In this document: in pieces, positions 38,077-46,447 of the stretch | Layout: each line of letters starts with the position of its first letter | Numbering within the stretch: position 1 is the first letter of the stretch | Source of the DNA: Chromatiales bacterium | GTDB taxonomy: Bacteria > Pseudomonadota > Gammaproteobacteria > Thiohalomonadales > Thiohalomonadaceae | Length of the DNA: 64,000 nt | Direction of reading: 5' to 3' | NCBI GenBank assembly: GCA_003251535.1 | Contig: QKFD01000100.1 | Span: forward strand, 57,515 to 121,514 | Notes under the pieces: model-generated | Databases searched by the model: none | Told to the model about the DNA's origin: nothing | The model's input: only the letters and a program-made list of their open reading frames with translations | Position numbers and translations under genes: made by a program

Positions 38077-38822
38077 CAGTCGGCCAGGCTGGGGGAGCCG
38101 GAGAGGATGGCCCAGCCGGTGGCGGTGCGCTCGTTGAAGATCTGCTCCAGCGTGGTCTGCTGCTCTGCTGGCATGTCGCGGCGCCAATCCTTTTTGCTGG
38201 GCCGCAGCTCCTTGAAGCCGGTGGTGACGTGGGCCGGCTCAATGCCGAGGTGGGTGGCGAGGGCCTTGGCGAGCCGCTGGGGGCGCTGCACCAGATCCTC
38301 GTAACGCACCACCAACAGCTGGTTGGGATCTACCTGCTCCAGCTGCCCCTGTACATAGTGCAGCGCCCGCTTGAGTAGCTCGGCGTGGGCCAGCATCCCG
38401 CCGTCAAACTGCGGGTGGGAGAAGGTGCTGGCGATGGGGTGACGGTAGAGGGCGAGGAGGTAGATATCGGCGTGGGGGCCGACGATCTCCCGCATCTCCG
38501 CCAGGTCCCACTGGTGACTCATGTCGCGGTAGGTGCCGGCGGGGAAGGAGTTGTCCTCGATGATCCAGCGTACCCGCCCGCTCCGCTCGGCCAGCGCCCG
38601 CTGGTGGCGGAAGAAGCGCTCCGCCAGGTTGCGCACCACGCTACGGGTGAGACCCAGCGGGTGGCGGTGGCACCAGAGCCAGTTGAACAGCCGTTTGAGG
38701 CGCCGCTTGTTATGCACTACGTCAGCGCCGCTCTCCTGGAGCGCCCGGACCAGGACCGGGTTGAGGCCGTGGTGGCCGCACCCCTCCACCCCGGAGACAA
38801 AGATGTATTTGAGTTGGCCCAT
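38076..38822 (-). CDS. Sulfotransferase-like protein in the LPS gene cluster
   Basis: A 248-residue P-loop protein. The start region FVSGVEGCGHHGL takes the place of the PAPS 5'-phosphosulfate loop. LYRHPIASTFSH has the Arg and Ser of the 3'-phosphate site, and VVRYEDLVQRP is the usual sulfotransferase block. It is likely to use PAPS to sulfate a carbohydrate. Lying inside a run of core glycosyltransferases, it suggests a sulfated surface glycan or core sugar, an inference from context. The P-loop is unusual in holding Cys-Gly-His-His, so a kinase-like role is not excluded. Confidence 0.75.
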   Translation of the reverse strand: MGQLKYIFVSGVEGCGHHGLNPVLVRALQESGADVVHNKRRLKRLFNWLWCHRHPLGLTRSVVRNLAERFFRHQRALAERSGRVRWIIEDNSFPAGTYRDMSHQWDLAEMREIVGPHADIYLLALYRHPIASTFSHPQFDGGMLAHAELLKRALHYVQGQLEQVDPNQLLVVRYEDLVQRPQRLAKALATHLGIEPAHVTTGFKELRPSKKDWRRDMPAEQQTTLEQIFNERTATGWAILSGSPSLAD

Positions 38823-38903
38823 GGTCGGTTACCGGCTGCGACGGAGAGCGCCAGATTCTACACGACCCAGCTCTCTACCAAGCAAAATCGCCCATCTGTG
38901 GGG

Positions 38904-39956
38904 CTACTCCGCCAGTGCCTGTGCCAACCGCGCCAGCACCGCGTCAACCCCTATCCGTTCCATGGTGCCTGGGGTGCGTACCCGGCTGCCCCATGGCATC
39001 GCCTCCACTGGCCGCCCATAGGCCGCCGCCAGCGCCTCTGGATAGGCGTTGACGGTGAGGTGACGGGAGAGGTAAGGGCCGGCGCGGTCGGGATTGGTGG
39101 CGGCATAGAGACCGATCACCGGGGTGCCGACGGCGGTGGCGAGGTGGGCCGGTCCAGAGTCGGGGGCGATGAGCAGGCGGCAGCGGCTGAGGAGTGCCAG
39201 TAGCTGCTTGAGATCGGTGGCACCTACCAGATCAATAGGGCGCTGGCGCATGGTGCGGGTGATGGCATCGGCATAGTGGCGCTCCAGGGCGCTGGGGCCG
39301 CCGGTGAGCACCACCGCCATGCCGTGGCGTTCAATGGCGGCGTCGGCCACGGCGGCGTAGCGCTCCGCTGGCCAGTTGCGGTAGGGCTTGCTGGCACAGG
39401 GGCTGATGGCCAGCAGCGGGGGCGTCGCTGGGAGCTGGGCCTGGGCGAAGGCGTGGGCCGCCGCGGGGATAGGGATGGACCAGTCGAGCCGCCGTTCATG
39501 GATGCCGAGCCGCTCTAAAAAGGCGAAGAAGCCATCCACCACATGGACCCGCGGGTTGCCGTCGATGCGGGCGTTGGTGAATAGCCACTGGCCATCTTTG
39601 GCCCGTGGGCGATCAAAGCCGAGTTTGCGATCGGCCCGGACCAGCAGGCTGGCCAGACTCGCCCGCAGCGCCGGTTGCAGGTGCAGCAGGAGATCAAAAC
39701 GGCGCCCGGCCAACTGGTGTCGCAGCGCCTGATAGCCGCGCCAGCCGGCCCGCTTGTCCAGGACCAAAAACTCAATGCCTGGGATATCGCCCACCAACCC
39801 CAGCTCGCTGCGGCCGATGATCCAACTCAGCCGGGTGGTCGGCCACACCGCCTGGAGGGTGCGCACCACCGGCAGTAGGTGGCTAACATCGCCCAGGGCG
39901 GAGAGTCGTAGCAGGCAGAGGCTGGCGGGGGCCGCTGGTGGGGTGGTCGAGGGCAT
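38904..39956 (-). CDS. Glycosyltransferase family 9, lipopolysaccharide heptosyltransferase
   Basis: A 350-residue WaaC/RfaF-like transferase. It has LCLLRLSALGDVSHLLPVV, LAISPCASKPYRNWPAERYA and LIAPDSGPAHLATAVGTPVIGLY, all family blocks (quoted in part: RLSALGDVSH, CASKPYRNWP, APDSGPAHLA). ADP-heptose to Kdo or heptose is the likely reaction. It lies 12 bases after the membrane protein gene and is followed by 81 bases before the sulfotransferase-like gene. A second GT9 member in the cluster fits heptose I and II addition, but I cannot tell which is which. Confidence 0.88.
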   Translation of the reverse strand: MPSTTPPAAPASLCLLRLSALGDVSHLLPVVRTLQAVWPTTRLSWIIGRSELGLVGDIPGIEFLVLDKRAGWRGYQALRHQLAGRRFDLLLHLQPALRASLASLLVRADRKLGFDRPRAKDGQWLFTNARIDGNPRVHVVDGFFAFLERLGIHERRLDWSIPIPAAAHAFAQAQLPATPPLLAISPCASKPYRNWPAERYAAVADAAIERHGMAVVLTGGPSALERHYADAITRTMRQRPIDLVGATDLKQLLALLSRCRLLIAPDSGPAHLATAVGTPVIGLYAATNPDRAGPYLSRHLTVNAYPEALAAAYGRPVEAMPWGSRVRTPGTMERIGVDAVLARLAQALAE

Positions 39957-39968
39957 GGGCCGGCCCGT

Positions 39969-40676
39969 TTATTGGGTCCGCGTCGGGACGGCCGCTGGAC
40001 CCCACGGGAAGGAGCGCTGACTGAGATCGTAGAGGTAGAGCAGCGCTAGGTAGTAGACCCCTAACTCCCGGAACTCCGACAGGTTACCTCCCAGGCCATC
40101 GTGGGGGAGACCAGACTTGGCCAGGAAGGTGGCCAATTTGGCCATGGCCGTGGTGCCGATAAGCGTCCAGATGAGGGTCGTGCTCGGCAGGAGATAGCGG
40201 ATCAGCGGTTGGCGCACCCTCCGCAGGGCCAGCGGTGCCACCACAAACCAGAGCGCCAGGGCGGTGTCCACCACCATCTTGATGACGTTGGTGGCCTCCC
40301 CTTGGTTATGGAGATTGCGCGGCCCGTCGTCAGGCTCGGCAATCCCTAACAGGTAGTCGTAGTAGTGCAGGCCGTAGTCGATCTCCTCCAACAGAATGAA
40401 GGTGGAGAGGAGGGTGGCGAAGGCGTATCCCCAGCGTTCGAGAGGGTGCTGGGACGCCCGGGTGGCGCGACCACAGACCACAATGATGGCAAGGATGGTG
40501 AGGTGCTGGAGATTCTCCAACAGCCCAAACTCACGCCAGGAGTTGGGTTTGATCCCCTCTAGCCGGGGGCAGACCAGCTGCGTCAGTAGCGGCACATTGG
40601 AGAAGTACATGGCCACCAACAGCGCGGTCACAGCGGTGGGAAGCCAGCAATAGATGAGATGGCGACGGTCGAACAT
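39969..40676 (-). CDS. Multi-spanning membrane protein of unknown function in the LPS cluster
   Basis: A 235-residue inner-membrane protein with about six hydrophobic segments (for example LLVAMYFSNV, LTILAIIVVCG, FATLLSTFILLEEIDYGLHY). The acidic and tyrosine-rich LEEIDYGLHYYDYLLG inside a helix is distinctive. The start could also be at 40697; 40676 gives the first residues a normal positive-inside N-terminus. Its place in front of the heptosyltransferase gene and divergent to kdkA suggests a cell-envelope role. No function can be assigned. Confidence 0.75.
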   Translation of the reverse strand: MFDRRHLIYCWLPTAVTALLVAMYFSNVPLLTQLVCPRLEGIKPNSWREFGLLENLQHLTILAIIVVCGRATRASQHPLERWGYAFATLLSTFILLEEIDYGLHYYDYLLGIAEPDDGPRNLHNQGEATNVIKMVVDTALALWFVVAPLALRRVRQPLIRYLLPSTTLIWTLIGTTAMAKLATFLAKSGLPHDGLGGNLSEFRELGVYYLALLYLYDLSQRSFPWGPAAVPTRTQ

Positions 40677-40769
40677 GGGGTGCAAGGGCAGGGGCAAAGG
40701 AGCGGAATCTTACCATGGGGGCATGGTAGAGTCCGCGCCTCCCCAGGGGCATCCAAGGAGCCGCCCACC

Positions 40770-41447
40770 GTGACCCTCACCTGCCAGCTCGATGCCACCG
40801 TTGCCCTCCTGTGGGACTCGGTGCAGTTGGGGCCGGTCGCTCCTCAACTGTTTACCTCAGCCGAGTGGTTAGAGCCGGTGGGCCGTGGGCGGGGTGCGGC
40901 CCAGGGGCGGGAGTATGGTGGCGTCCATCTAGTGTTGCGGCACTATCGGCGGGGGGGCCTGCCGGCGCGCCTCTCCGAGGATAGCTATCTATACACCGGC
41001 CTCGAACGCAGTCGGCCGTTCCGCGAGTTGCGGCTCACCCGCCAGCTGCACCAACTCGGCCTCCCGGTGGCGCAGGCCTTGGCGGCGCAAGTGGTGCGTC
41101 ATGGCCTCTTTTATAGAGGGGATTTGATCACTGCCCGGTTGGCGGCAGACGCCCTCCCTGAGCTGGCCACCATCCCTTGGCAGGCGGTGGGGGAGACCAT
41201 TGCCCGCTTCCACCGGGTTGGGCTCGATCACGCCGATCTCAATGCCCGCAACCTCTTGGTGGATGGTACGGGGGGGGTCTATCTCATTGACTTCGATCGC
41301 GGCCGCCTGCGCCCGGGGCCAGGCGGGCGCTGGCAGGCGGCCAATCTGGCCCGTCTACGCCGCTCGTTGCAGAAGCTGAAGCGGTTTGAGGCGGCGGGTT
41401 GGGAAGCGCTGTTGGCCGGCTATCGGGCCACTTTAGCGCTGCGGTGA
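40770..41447 (+). CDS. kdkA: KdkA, 3-deoxy-D-manno-octulosonic acid kinase
   Basis: A 225-residue small kinase of the WaaP/KdkA type, phosphorylating the Kdo residue of lipid A-Kdo. It has the protein-kinase-like catalytic loop HADLNARNLLVD and metal motif LIDFDRGRLR, and an N-terminal RHYRRGG...SEDSYLYTG block typical of KdkA. The start is GTG with AAGGAG nine bases upstream. It diverges from the membrane protein and LPS genes, giving one envelope locus from 35.8 to 41.4 kb. Confidence 0.9.
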   Translation: MTLTCQLDATVALLWDSVQLGPVAPQLFTSAEWLEPVGRGRGAAQGREYGGVHLVLRHYRRGGLPARLSEDSYLYTGLERSRPFRELRLTRQLHQLGLPVAQALAAQVVRHGLFYRGDLITARLAADALPELATIPWQAVGETIARFHRVGLDHADLNARNLLVDGTGGVYLIDFDRGRLRPGPGGRWQAANLARLRRSLQKLKRFEAAGWEALLAGYRATLALR

Positions 41448-41540
41448 GGGGGCAGAGCGGGCGGGGATGGGGTCATAGAAATTTCAACTGTGTAACCTAT
41501 TGAAACCCTCTGTCACCGCCGGCAGAATCGAGCGGACGAT

Positions 41541-41626
41541 CCGGGTCCGCACCCGGAGCTACGCAGGGATGCGAGCCGTAGGCAGCGGCCATCCCTCGTG
41601 CGTCATCTCAATCCCCCCTCGCGGGG
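41541..41626 (+). other. Structured leader: three successive hairpins before the ferritin-like gene
   Basis: Three stems lie in a row upstream of the ATG at 41660. They are CCGGGT/ACCCGG with a four-base loop (41541-41556), a longer stem of ACGC and GGGATG paired with CATCCC and GCGT (41561-41603), and CCCC/GGGG with loop TCGC (41615-41626). This is dense for a 5' leader and may be a regulatory RNA element. It matches no riboswitch class that I can name. Confidence 0.45.
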
Positions 41627-41659
41627 TCACCGCCCGCACGCACTAAGGATGAGGAGCCA

Positions 41660-43669
41660 ATGGATACGCCGCGTCTCGATTCCACCATCAATCGCATCAC
41701 TGGCCGCAGTCTCGATATGGTTGCCACCGATACGGCGGCAGTCCAGGCCATTGCCCAAGCCGCGGTCAATGTGGAGCTATTCACCATCCCGCTCTACATG
41801 ACCTCGCTCTACTCGCTGCAAGGGACCCACGAGATCAACGCCAAGGGGATCGACTACTACAACGGCCGCACCTGGCCGGGCATGGCCACCAGCGCCAACC
41901 CCAGTAGCCCCAACGCCTTCGCCTTCAATCTGGTGTTCAGTGTCTTTATCCAGGAGATGCTGCATGTGGAGATGGCGGCCAATCTTGCCAGCGCCGTCGG
42001 CATCACCCCCAGTTTCACCAGCAGCGCACTCCAGAGCCCGGAGCACGGTTGGACCTGTTACGGGCCGGAGTTGACGGTCATCCCCCACATCATCGATCTG
42101 ACCGACACCACCACCTACGGCCAGGTCAAGGTGCGGATTGGGGCGCTGGATGCCAATAACGTCGAGCTTTTCTGCGCCATTGAGCAGTCGGAGGCGGCGG
42201 CGCGGCAGGACATCCTGCCGGACAAGATTGGCAGTTACTTCCCTAGCGTGCCGTTTGCCGGCTGGACGCCGGCGAAGGGGGAGATGGATCTGCCGCTATT
42301 TGGCACCATCGGCTGGATGTATGAGTGCTACGCCGCCTACCTCGCCATCGAATATAGCGACGGCTCCACCCTATGGGATCACGTCTACAACCCGCGCTCG
42401 ATACAACGCGATCTCTTCAACGCCCGCTCCAGTGGCCACCCGCAGCGGGAGTTTCCGCTGTTGGACACCCAGTTTTGTGGGGGAGAGACCGGCGATGCCG
42501 CCTTCAATAAGGCGATTGGCATGATGAGTGCCATCACCGACCAGGGGGAGGGGAGCTGCCTCGACATCACCCGCTATCGGCGGGGCGGCCTGGCGATCCC
42601 AGGCGTGGAGGTGGAGCAGCGTTATCGCCCCGCCGAGGTGGCGCTGGAGCGGGACTACCCCTCCTACACCGGCAGCGGCGAATCGGCCCCCTCCGCTGAT
42701 ACCACTGCCCGCTACGACAACTCCCGCTTTACCCACTTTGAGCGCTTTGTGGCAGTGAAGGGGCTGCTCCCCTCCCTCACCACCTGGGAGCAGTGGCACG
42801 CCGCCGGCAATCAGTGGAGCGCCGCCGATCTCACCACCGCCGGCTACGATCCCGCCACCGCCCCGACCAACATCCCCTCTCCAGAGCAGGTGGCAGGCGC
42901 CCTCAATCGGTTGAAGACGGGGGATACCGATGGCGAGATCCACTTCACCTTGAGCAAGGTGGCGGTGGGCGCCATCTACGGCGTCACCTCGGTACTGGAC
43001 CAGTATTGGCAGGACCCCACCACCGAGTTTCCCTACCCCTCCATGGCCGGTTCCGGTGATCGTGTGTCCATCTGCTGGGCCATCCTTGGGCGGGCGCCGG
43101 ATCTCGCGTTGGGGATCGGCAGCCCCGATCCTAGCCAGCTCTACCACGCCTGTCAGGGGTTGGCGCTCTATCCCGATCCCAGCGCCAGTGTCGGTGATAG
43201 CTGTGCCGCCATTGAGGTCTATCACACCTGCCGTGGCTCCAACGGCTGCCACGCCCAGGGGGGCTGCGGCTTTGCCCAGCTCGATACCGGTGGCGGCTCC
43301 TGCGGTGCCATGCGGCGCTCCGTGCCTACCATCACCAAGGGGGGCGAAGTGCTGTGCGGCAGCCACGGCAGCAGCCAGCTCTATAGCGCCCCGAGTGACA
43401 ACAAGTGCAAGAGCTACGGTGGCTGCGCGGTCCCCATCTCCGCCTCCCAGCTCTACCCCAGTGGCGGCACCATGAAGCTCTACGACTTCCTGGAGGCGCC
43501 GCCCCACACCTCGGAGCCGCTGCCGGCAACGCTGGAGTACAAGGTGGGTGATTCGGTCTATGACATCGCCTGGGAGGCCTACTCCAAGGTGCTGGCGTCG
43601 CGGGGTCAGCCGCCTGGCACTAAACCGGAGCCGACCGATCTGCGGATCGCCCTGCCGCCCTCCACCTGA
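41660..43669 (+). CDS. Ferritin-like domain protein with Cys-rich MNIO-substrate-like segment
   Basis: A 669-residue protein with no signal peptide visible. Residues about 25-340 form a ferritin-like, VioB-related (iminophenylpyruvate dimer synthase-type) domain, with helix motifs NVELFTIPLYMTSLY, FIQEMLHVEMAA (ExxH), ELFCAIEQSE and YAAYLAIEYSD supplying likely metal ligands. Residues about 385-480 add further helices. Residues 498-589 carry nine cysteines (498, 515, 524, 530, 536, 548, 566, 583, 589) in motifs such as HTCRGSNGC, AQGGCGF and KCKSYGGCAVP. These resemble the Cys-rich repeats of peptides modified by DUF692 enzymes, and such an enzyme is encoded next. I infer that this protein is the substrate, though it is far larger than known ones. 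It could instead be an independent di-iron enzyme. Confidence 0.8.
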   Translation: MDTPRLDSTINRITGRSLDMVATDTAAVQAIAQAAVNVELFTIPLYMTSLYSLQGTHEINAKGIDYYNGRTWPGMATSANPSSPNAFAFNLVFSVFIQEMLHVEMAANLASAVGITPSFTSSALQSPEHGWTCYGPELTVIPHIIDLTDTTTYGQVKVRIGALDANNVELFCAIEQSEAAARQDILPDKIGSYFPSVPFAGWTPAKGEMDLPLFGTIGWMYECYAAYLAIEYSDGSTLWDHVYNPRSIQRDLFNARSSGHPQREFPLLDTQFCGGETGDAAFNKAIGMMSAITDQGEGSCLDITRYRRGGLAIPGVEVEQRYRPAEVALERDYPSYTGSGESAPSADTTARYDNSRFTHFERFVAVKGLLPSLTTWEQWHAAGNQWSAADLTTAGYDPATAPTNIPSPEQVAGALNRLKTGDTDGEIHFTLSKVAVGAIYGVTSVLDQYWQDPTTEFPYPSMAGSGDRVSICWAILGRAPDLALGIGSPDPSQLYHACQGLALYPDPSASVGDSCAAIEVYHTCRGSNGCHAQGGCGFAQLDTGGGSCGAMRRSVPTITKGGEVLCGSHGSSQLYSAPSDNKCKSYGGCAVPISASQLYPSGGTMKLYDFLEAPPHTSEPLPATLEYKVGDSVYDIAWEAYSKVLASRGQPPGTKPEPTDLRIALPPST

Positions 43670-43879
43670 TCCCCGCCAAGGGGGGAGATGTAATAGAGTA
43701 TCCGCTCACAGCCGCGCCCAGGCCCCACCTCAACCGGTAGAGCTTGGGCGCCATGCCCCCGCCCAGCGGGCGGGGGTGGTCGCCAGCATCGGCTGATACG
43801 GCACCCTGCCAGGGGCGGTGGGGGGCTGTGGGTGCCCATCGACAGCCCTCTCGTGGCCCCTTACAAGGAGAGAAGTGCC

Positions 43880-44818
43880 ATGTCTAGCGTCACTGCCCCC
43901 CGCCTTGGCCTGCCCAATCTTGGTTACGGGGTGGGGCTACGTAACTGCCATCTCCAACACATCATGGAGCATGGCGCGCAGGTGGATTGGTTCGAGATCA
44001 TCAGCGAGAACTTCATCGGTAACTACGGCTGGTCGCGTTACGTGCTGGACTCCCTGGCGGAGCGGATGCCCATTGTCATGCACGGTGTCTCACTCTCCCT
44101 CGGGAGTAGTGATCCCCTCGACTTCCACTACCTTGGCCAGCTCAAGGGGTTGGCCAGCGCGGTCGCACCGGCATGGATCTCTGATCACCTCTGCTGGACC
44201 GGTGTGGCCGGTATCAATTCCCATGACCTCCTGCCGCTGCCGCTTAACGAGGAGAGCTTTAACCACGTGGCCCGTCGGCTGAAGGTGGTGCAGGAGTATC
44301 TGGAGCGGCCGCTGCTCATCGAGAACCCCAGTAGCTATCTGACCTTCAGCCAATCCACCATCCCGGAGTGGGAGTTCCTCGGTGCCCTGACACGGGAGAC
44401 CGGCTGCGGTCTGTTGCTGGACGTCAACAACGTCTATGTCTCTGCCCACAACCACGGCTTCGATGCGGAGCACTACATCCGCGCCATCCCTGCCGATCGG
44501 GTGGTGCAGCTGCACATCGCTGGGCCGACTGATTACGGTGACTATCTCATCGATACCCACGATCATCCGGTGCCGGCGCGGGTCTGGGAGCTATATGCCC
44601 TGGCCCAGGAGCTGACCGGTGGGGTCTCCACCCTGCTTGAGTGGGACGCCAACATCCCGGACTACCCCAACCTCCTGGCGGAGTTGGACAAGGCGCGCCA
44701 GGTCCTCGCTGGCCGGCGTCCCCAGGTGCCAGTGGCGCAAGCAACAGCGGGTACCCCCCTCTCCAACCCCATCGATTTCCAGTTGAATGAGCCCCATGTC
44801 CGCGCCGCAACTCCCTGA
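43880..44818 (+). CDS. MNIO (DUF692) multinuclear iron-dependent oxidase
   Basis: A 312-residue TIM-barrel protein of the DUF692/MbnB-like family, whose characterised members convert cysteines of precursor peptides into oxazolone-thioamide or thiooxazole groups. All expected iron-site blocks are visible: HGVSLSLGS, WISDHLCW, LLIENPSSYL, LLDVNNVYVSAHNHG, HIAGPTDYG...DTHDHPV and TLLEWDANIP. The ATG at 43880 follows AAGGAG; an earlier in-frame start was rejected. It overlaps the DUF2063 gene by 32 bases, the usual MNIO-partner pairing. The likely substrate is encoded 210 bases upstream by the ferritin-like gene. Confidence 0.93.
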   Translation: MSSVTAPRLGLPNLGYGVGLRNCHLQHIMEHGAQVDWFEIISENFIGNYGWSRYVLDSLAERMPIVMHGVSLSLGSSDPLDFHYLGQLKGLASAVAPAWISDHLCWTGVAGINSHDLLPLPLNEESFNHVARRLKVVQEYLERPLLIENPSSYLTFSQSTIPEWEFLGALTRETGCGLLLDVNNVYVSAHNHGFDAEHYIRAIPADRVVQLHIAGPTDYGDYLIDTHDHPVPARVWELYALAQELTGGVSTLLEWDANIPDYPNLLAELDKARQVLAGRRPQVPVAQATAGTPLSNPIDFQLNEPHVRAATP

Positions 44819-45701
44819 ACTTCAACGCTGGGTACTGACGGTGATGACCACCCCCGGTGGGGTGGATGCGGGGATCGCCCGCGCCCAGGCGCTCCACGGC
44901 CTCTCTGCCGCGCAGGTGGTAGCGACCGGTTACGGCCCGCCGCCTCGGCTGCGGCTCGATATCTACGCCCAGGGCTATCTGTTGCGGCTACTGGAGTGCC
45001 TGCGGGCCGATTTTCCGACGCTGCGCAACACCATGGGGGAGGGGCTCTTTGACCTCTTTGCCCGTGCCTATCTACTGCACCACCCCTCCCGTTCCACCAC
45101 GCTGTTTGACCTTGGCGCCGGTTTTGTCCCCTTCCTCCGCTCAACTCGCCCCGCTGGGTATAGCGAGCCGGGCTTTGACCTCGCCCTCGATCTCGCCGCC
45201 TTGGAGCGGGCCCGCACCGAGTCCATCCGCGCCCGTGGGGTGGAGGGGGAGTCGGCCGCCCAACTCGATCCCCTGCTGCTGCTGGGGGGGGCACCACTGC
45301 GGGTGGCAGTACCGGAGAGCGTGCGACTACTGCATCTCTCCTATCCACTGATCCCCCTTCTGGAGGCGGTGGCGCGGGGCGAGACGCAGCCGCCTATCCC
45401 GCCAGCGCGCCCCACTTGGATCATCATTGCCCGTAGTCACTACCGGGTCTCCATGCACGAGCTGGAGCCGTGGCAATGGGCCCTGTTAAACCACGCCCAG
45501 CAGGGGGCCGGACCCCTCTACTCGGGCGTCCTGGCCGCGGCCGAGGCGGTGGGCGAGGGGGTGGATCTGCTCCTCTCGCGCTTGGCCCTCTGGCTGCCGT
45601 TGGCCGTGGCGCTGGGTTATCTCACGGTGGCGCCGTTGGCGTCGGAGGGGAGTGGGGAGCGCCCTGGCCACCTTCATGGACCCGCGGCCTGGCCAGCATA
45701 A
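44787..45701 (+). CDS. DUF2063 partner protein of the MNIO
   Basis: A 304-residue protein of the DUF2063 family (often annotated as putative DNA-binding), which in MNIO loci is the partner that presents the substrate peptide to the oxidase. The N-terminal helical domain has LRLDIYAQGYLLRLLECLRADFP-type signature (seen as YAQGYLLRLLECL), and the C-terminal domain has the winged-helix-like, Leu-rich end. The start overlaps the MNIO end by 32 bases; MSAPQL, nine bases later, is an alternative. The last 28 bases overlap the converging tetR gene. Confidence 0.87.
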   Translation: MSPMSAPQLPELQRWVLTVMTTPGGVDAGIARAQALHGLSAAQVVATGYGPPPRLRLDIYAQGYLLRLLECLRADFPTLRNTMGEGLFDLFARAYLLHHPSRSTTLFDLGAGFVPFLRSTRPAGYSEPGFDLALDLAALERARTESIRARGVEGESAAQLDPLLLLGGAPLRVAVPESVRLLHLSYPLIPLLEAVARGETQPPIPPARPTWIIIARSHYRVSMHELEPWQWALLNHAQQGAGPLYSGVLAAAEAVGEGVDLLLSRLALWLPLAVALGYLTVAPLASEGSGERPGHLHGPAAWPA

Positions 45702-46297
45702 AAGGCCATAAAGGTGGCGACGCAGCGCGCCACCTGCGCGTCAACCATCGCCATTGACTCTTCCATTGGCACATTCAGCTCCATACGCAGCCCCGCTTCA
45801 CCGCGAAAACACATAATGAGTTGTGAGGCGGCGAGGCGGGGTTGGTCCACTTGCAAGATCTCCCGTGCCGTCAGCTCTTCGAAATAGGTCATTAAGCGCT
45901 GAATAAAACGGTCCGGTCCCGAGTAAAAGAAACGGCGCGATAGTTCGGGATTCTTTTCCGCCATATCTACGCAGAGGCGGTAGACGCGGATGGCCTCTGG
46001 GGCCAGTAGCTGCTCGACCGCAAAGCGGCCGATACGCAGTAGATTGGTGCGGCACTCGGTGTCGATGGAGAAGAACTCTTCCGGGATGGCTTCACTCGGA
46101 CACTTGCTGGTCACAACGGCCGCAAACAGCTCCTCTTTGGAACTGAAATGGGAGTACACCGTGGGTTTCGAGACCTCCGCCTGCTCGGCGACGAGATCCA
46201 TACTGGTTTTCTCAAACCCCTGAGCTAAAAAGATATTTTCTGCTGCTGTGAGAATCTGCCGGCGTTTGATTAAGCTCTTTTTTCTAGGTTGGGACAC
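45674..46297 (-). CDS. TetR-family regulator of the MMPL/RND operon
   Basis: A 207-residue regulator with the N-terminal helix-turn-helix (MDLVAEQAEVSKPTVYSHF, in parts AEQAEVSKPTVY) and an all-helical AefR-like C-terminal domain. The GTG at 46297 follows GGAGAG, better than the TTG 21 bases earlier. It diverges from the transporter operon across 150 bases containing a perfect palindrome and an extra half-site. Its 3' end overlaps that of the DUF2063 gene. It probably represses itself and the export operon. Confidence 0.87.
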   Translation of the reverse strand: MSQPRKKSLIKRRQILTAAENIFLAQGFEKTSMDLVAEQAEVSKPTVYSHFSSKEELFAAVVTSKCPSEAIPEEFFSIDTECRTNLLRIGRFAVEQLLAPEAIRVYRLCVDMAEKNPELSRRFFYSGPDRFIQRLMTYFEELTAREILQVDQPRLAASQLIMCFRGEAGLRMELNVPMEESMAMVDAQVARCVATFMAFYAGQAAGP

Positions 46298-46323
46298 AAC
46301 AACTCTCCGCGTTGACAATCTGA

Positions 46324-46387
46324 ACTAAACGGTTTAGTGTGCATTTCGCCTCAAATATTGAGTGGCACTGTTCTGCTGACTAAACCG
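46324..46387. promoter_or_regulatory. TetR operator: ACTAAAC-G-GTTTAGT plus a second half-site
   Basis: A perfect seven-base inverted repeat around one central base lies at 46324-46338, directly upstream of the tetR start. A second copy of one half (ACTAAACCG) lies at 46379-46387, nearer the transporter gene. Both lie in the divergent promoter region, as expected for operators of the adjacent regulator. Confidence 0.7.
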
Positions 46388-46447
46388 TGCCGTCAGGGTA
46401 GTGCACTAGGGGCACGGTGCAGGGCGCAAATGGAAGGAATCTGGATA

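Noticed and set aside
41521..41630. Possible cyclic di-GMP-I (GEMM) riboswitch before the ferritin-like gene
   Set aside because: GCTACG...CGTAGGCAGC recalls the P3 element, but the conserved ACGCAAAGC stretch and the GNRA-capped P2 are missing, so the resemblance is not enough.
42371..43507. 378-codon minus-strand frame opposite the ferritin-like gene
   Set aside because: Its product is a Gly/Ala-rich, low-complexity sequence mirroring the sense codons; no start signal or family marks.
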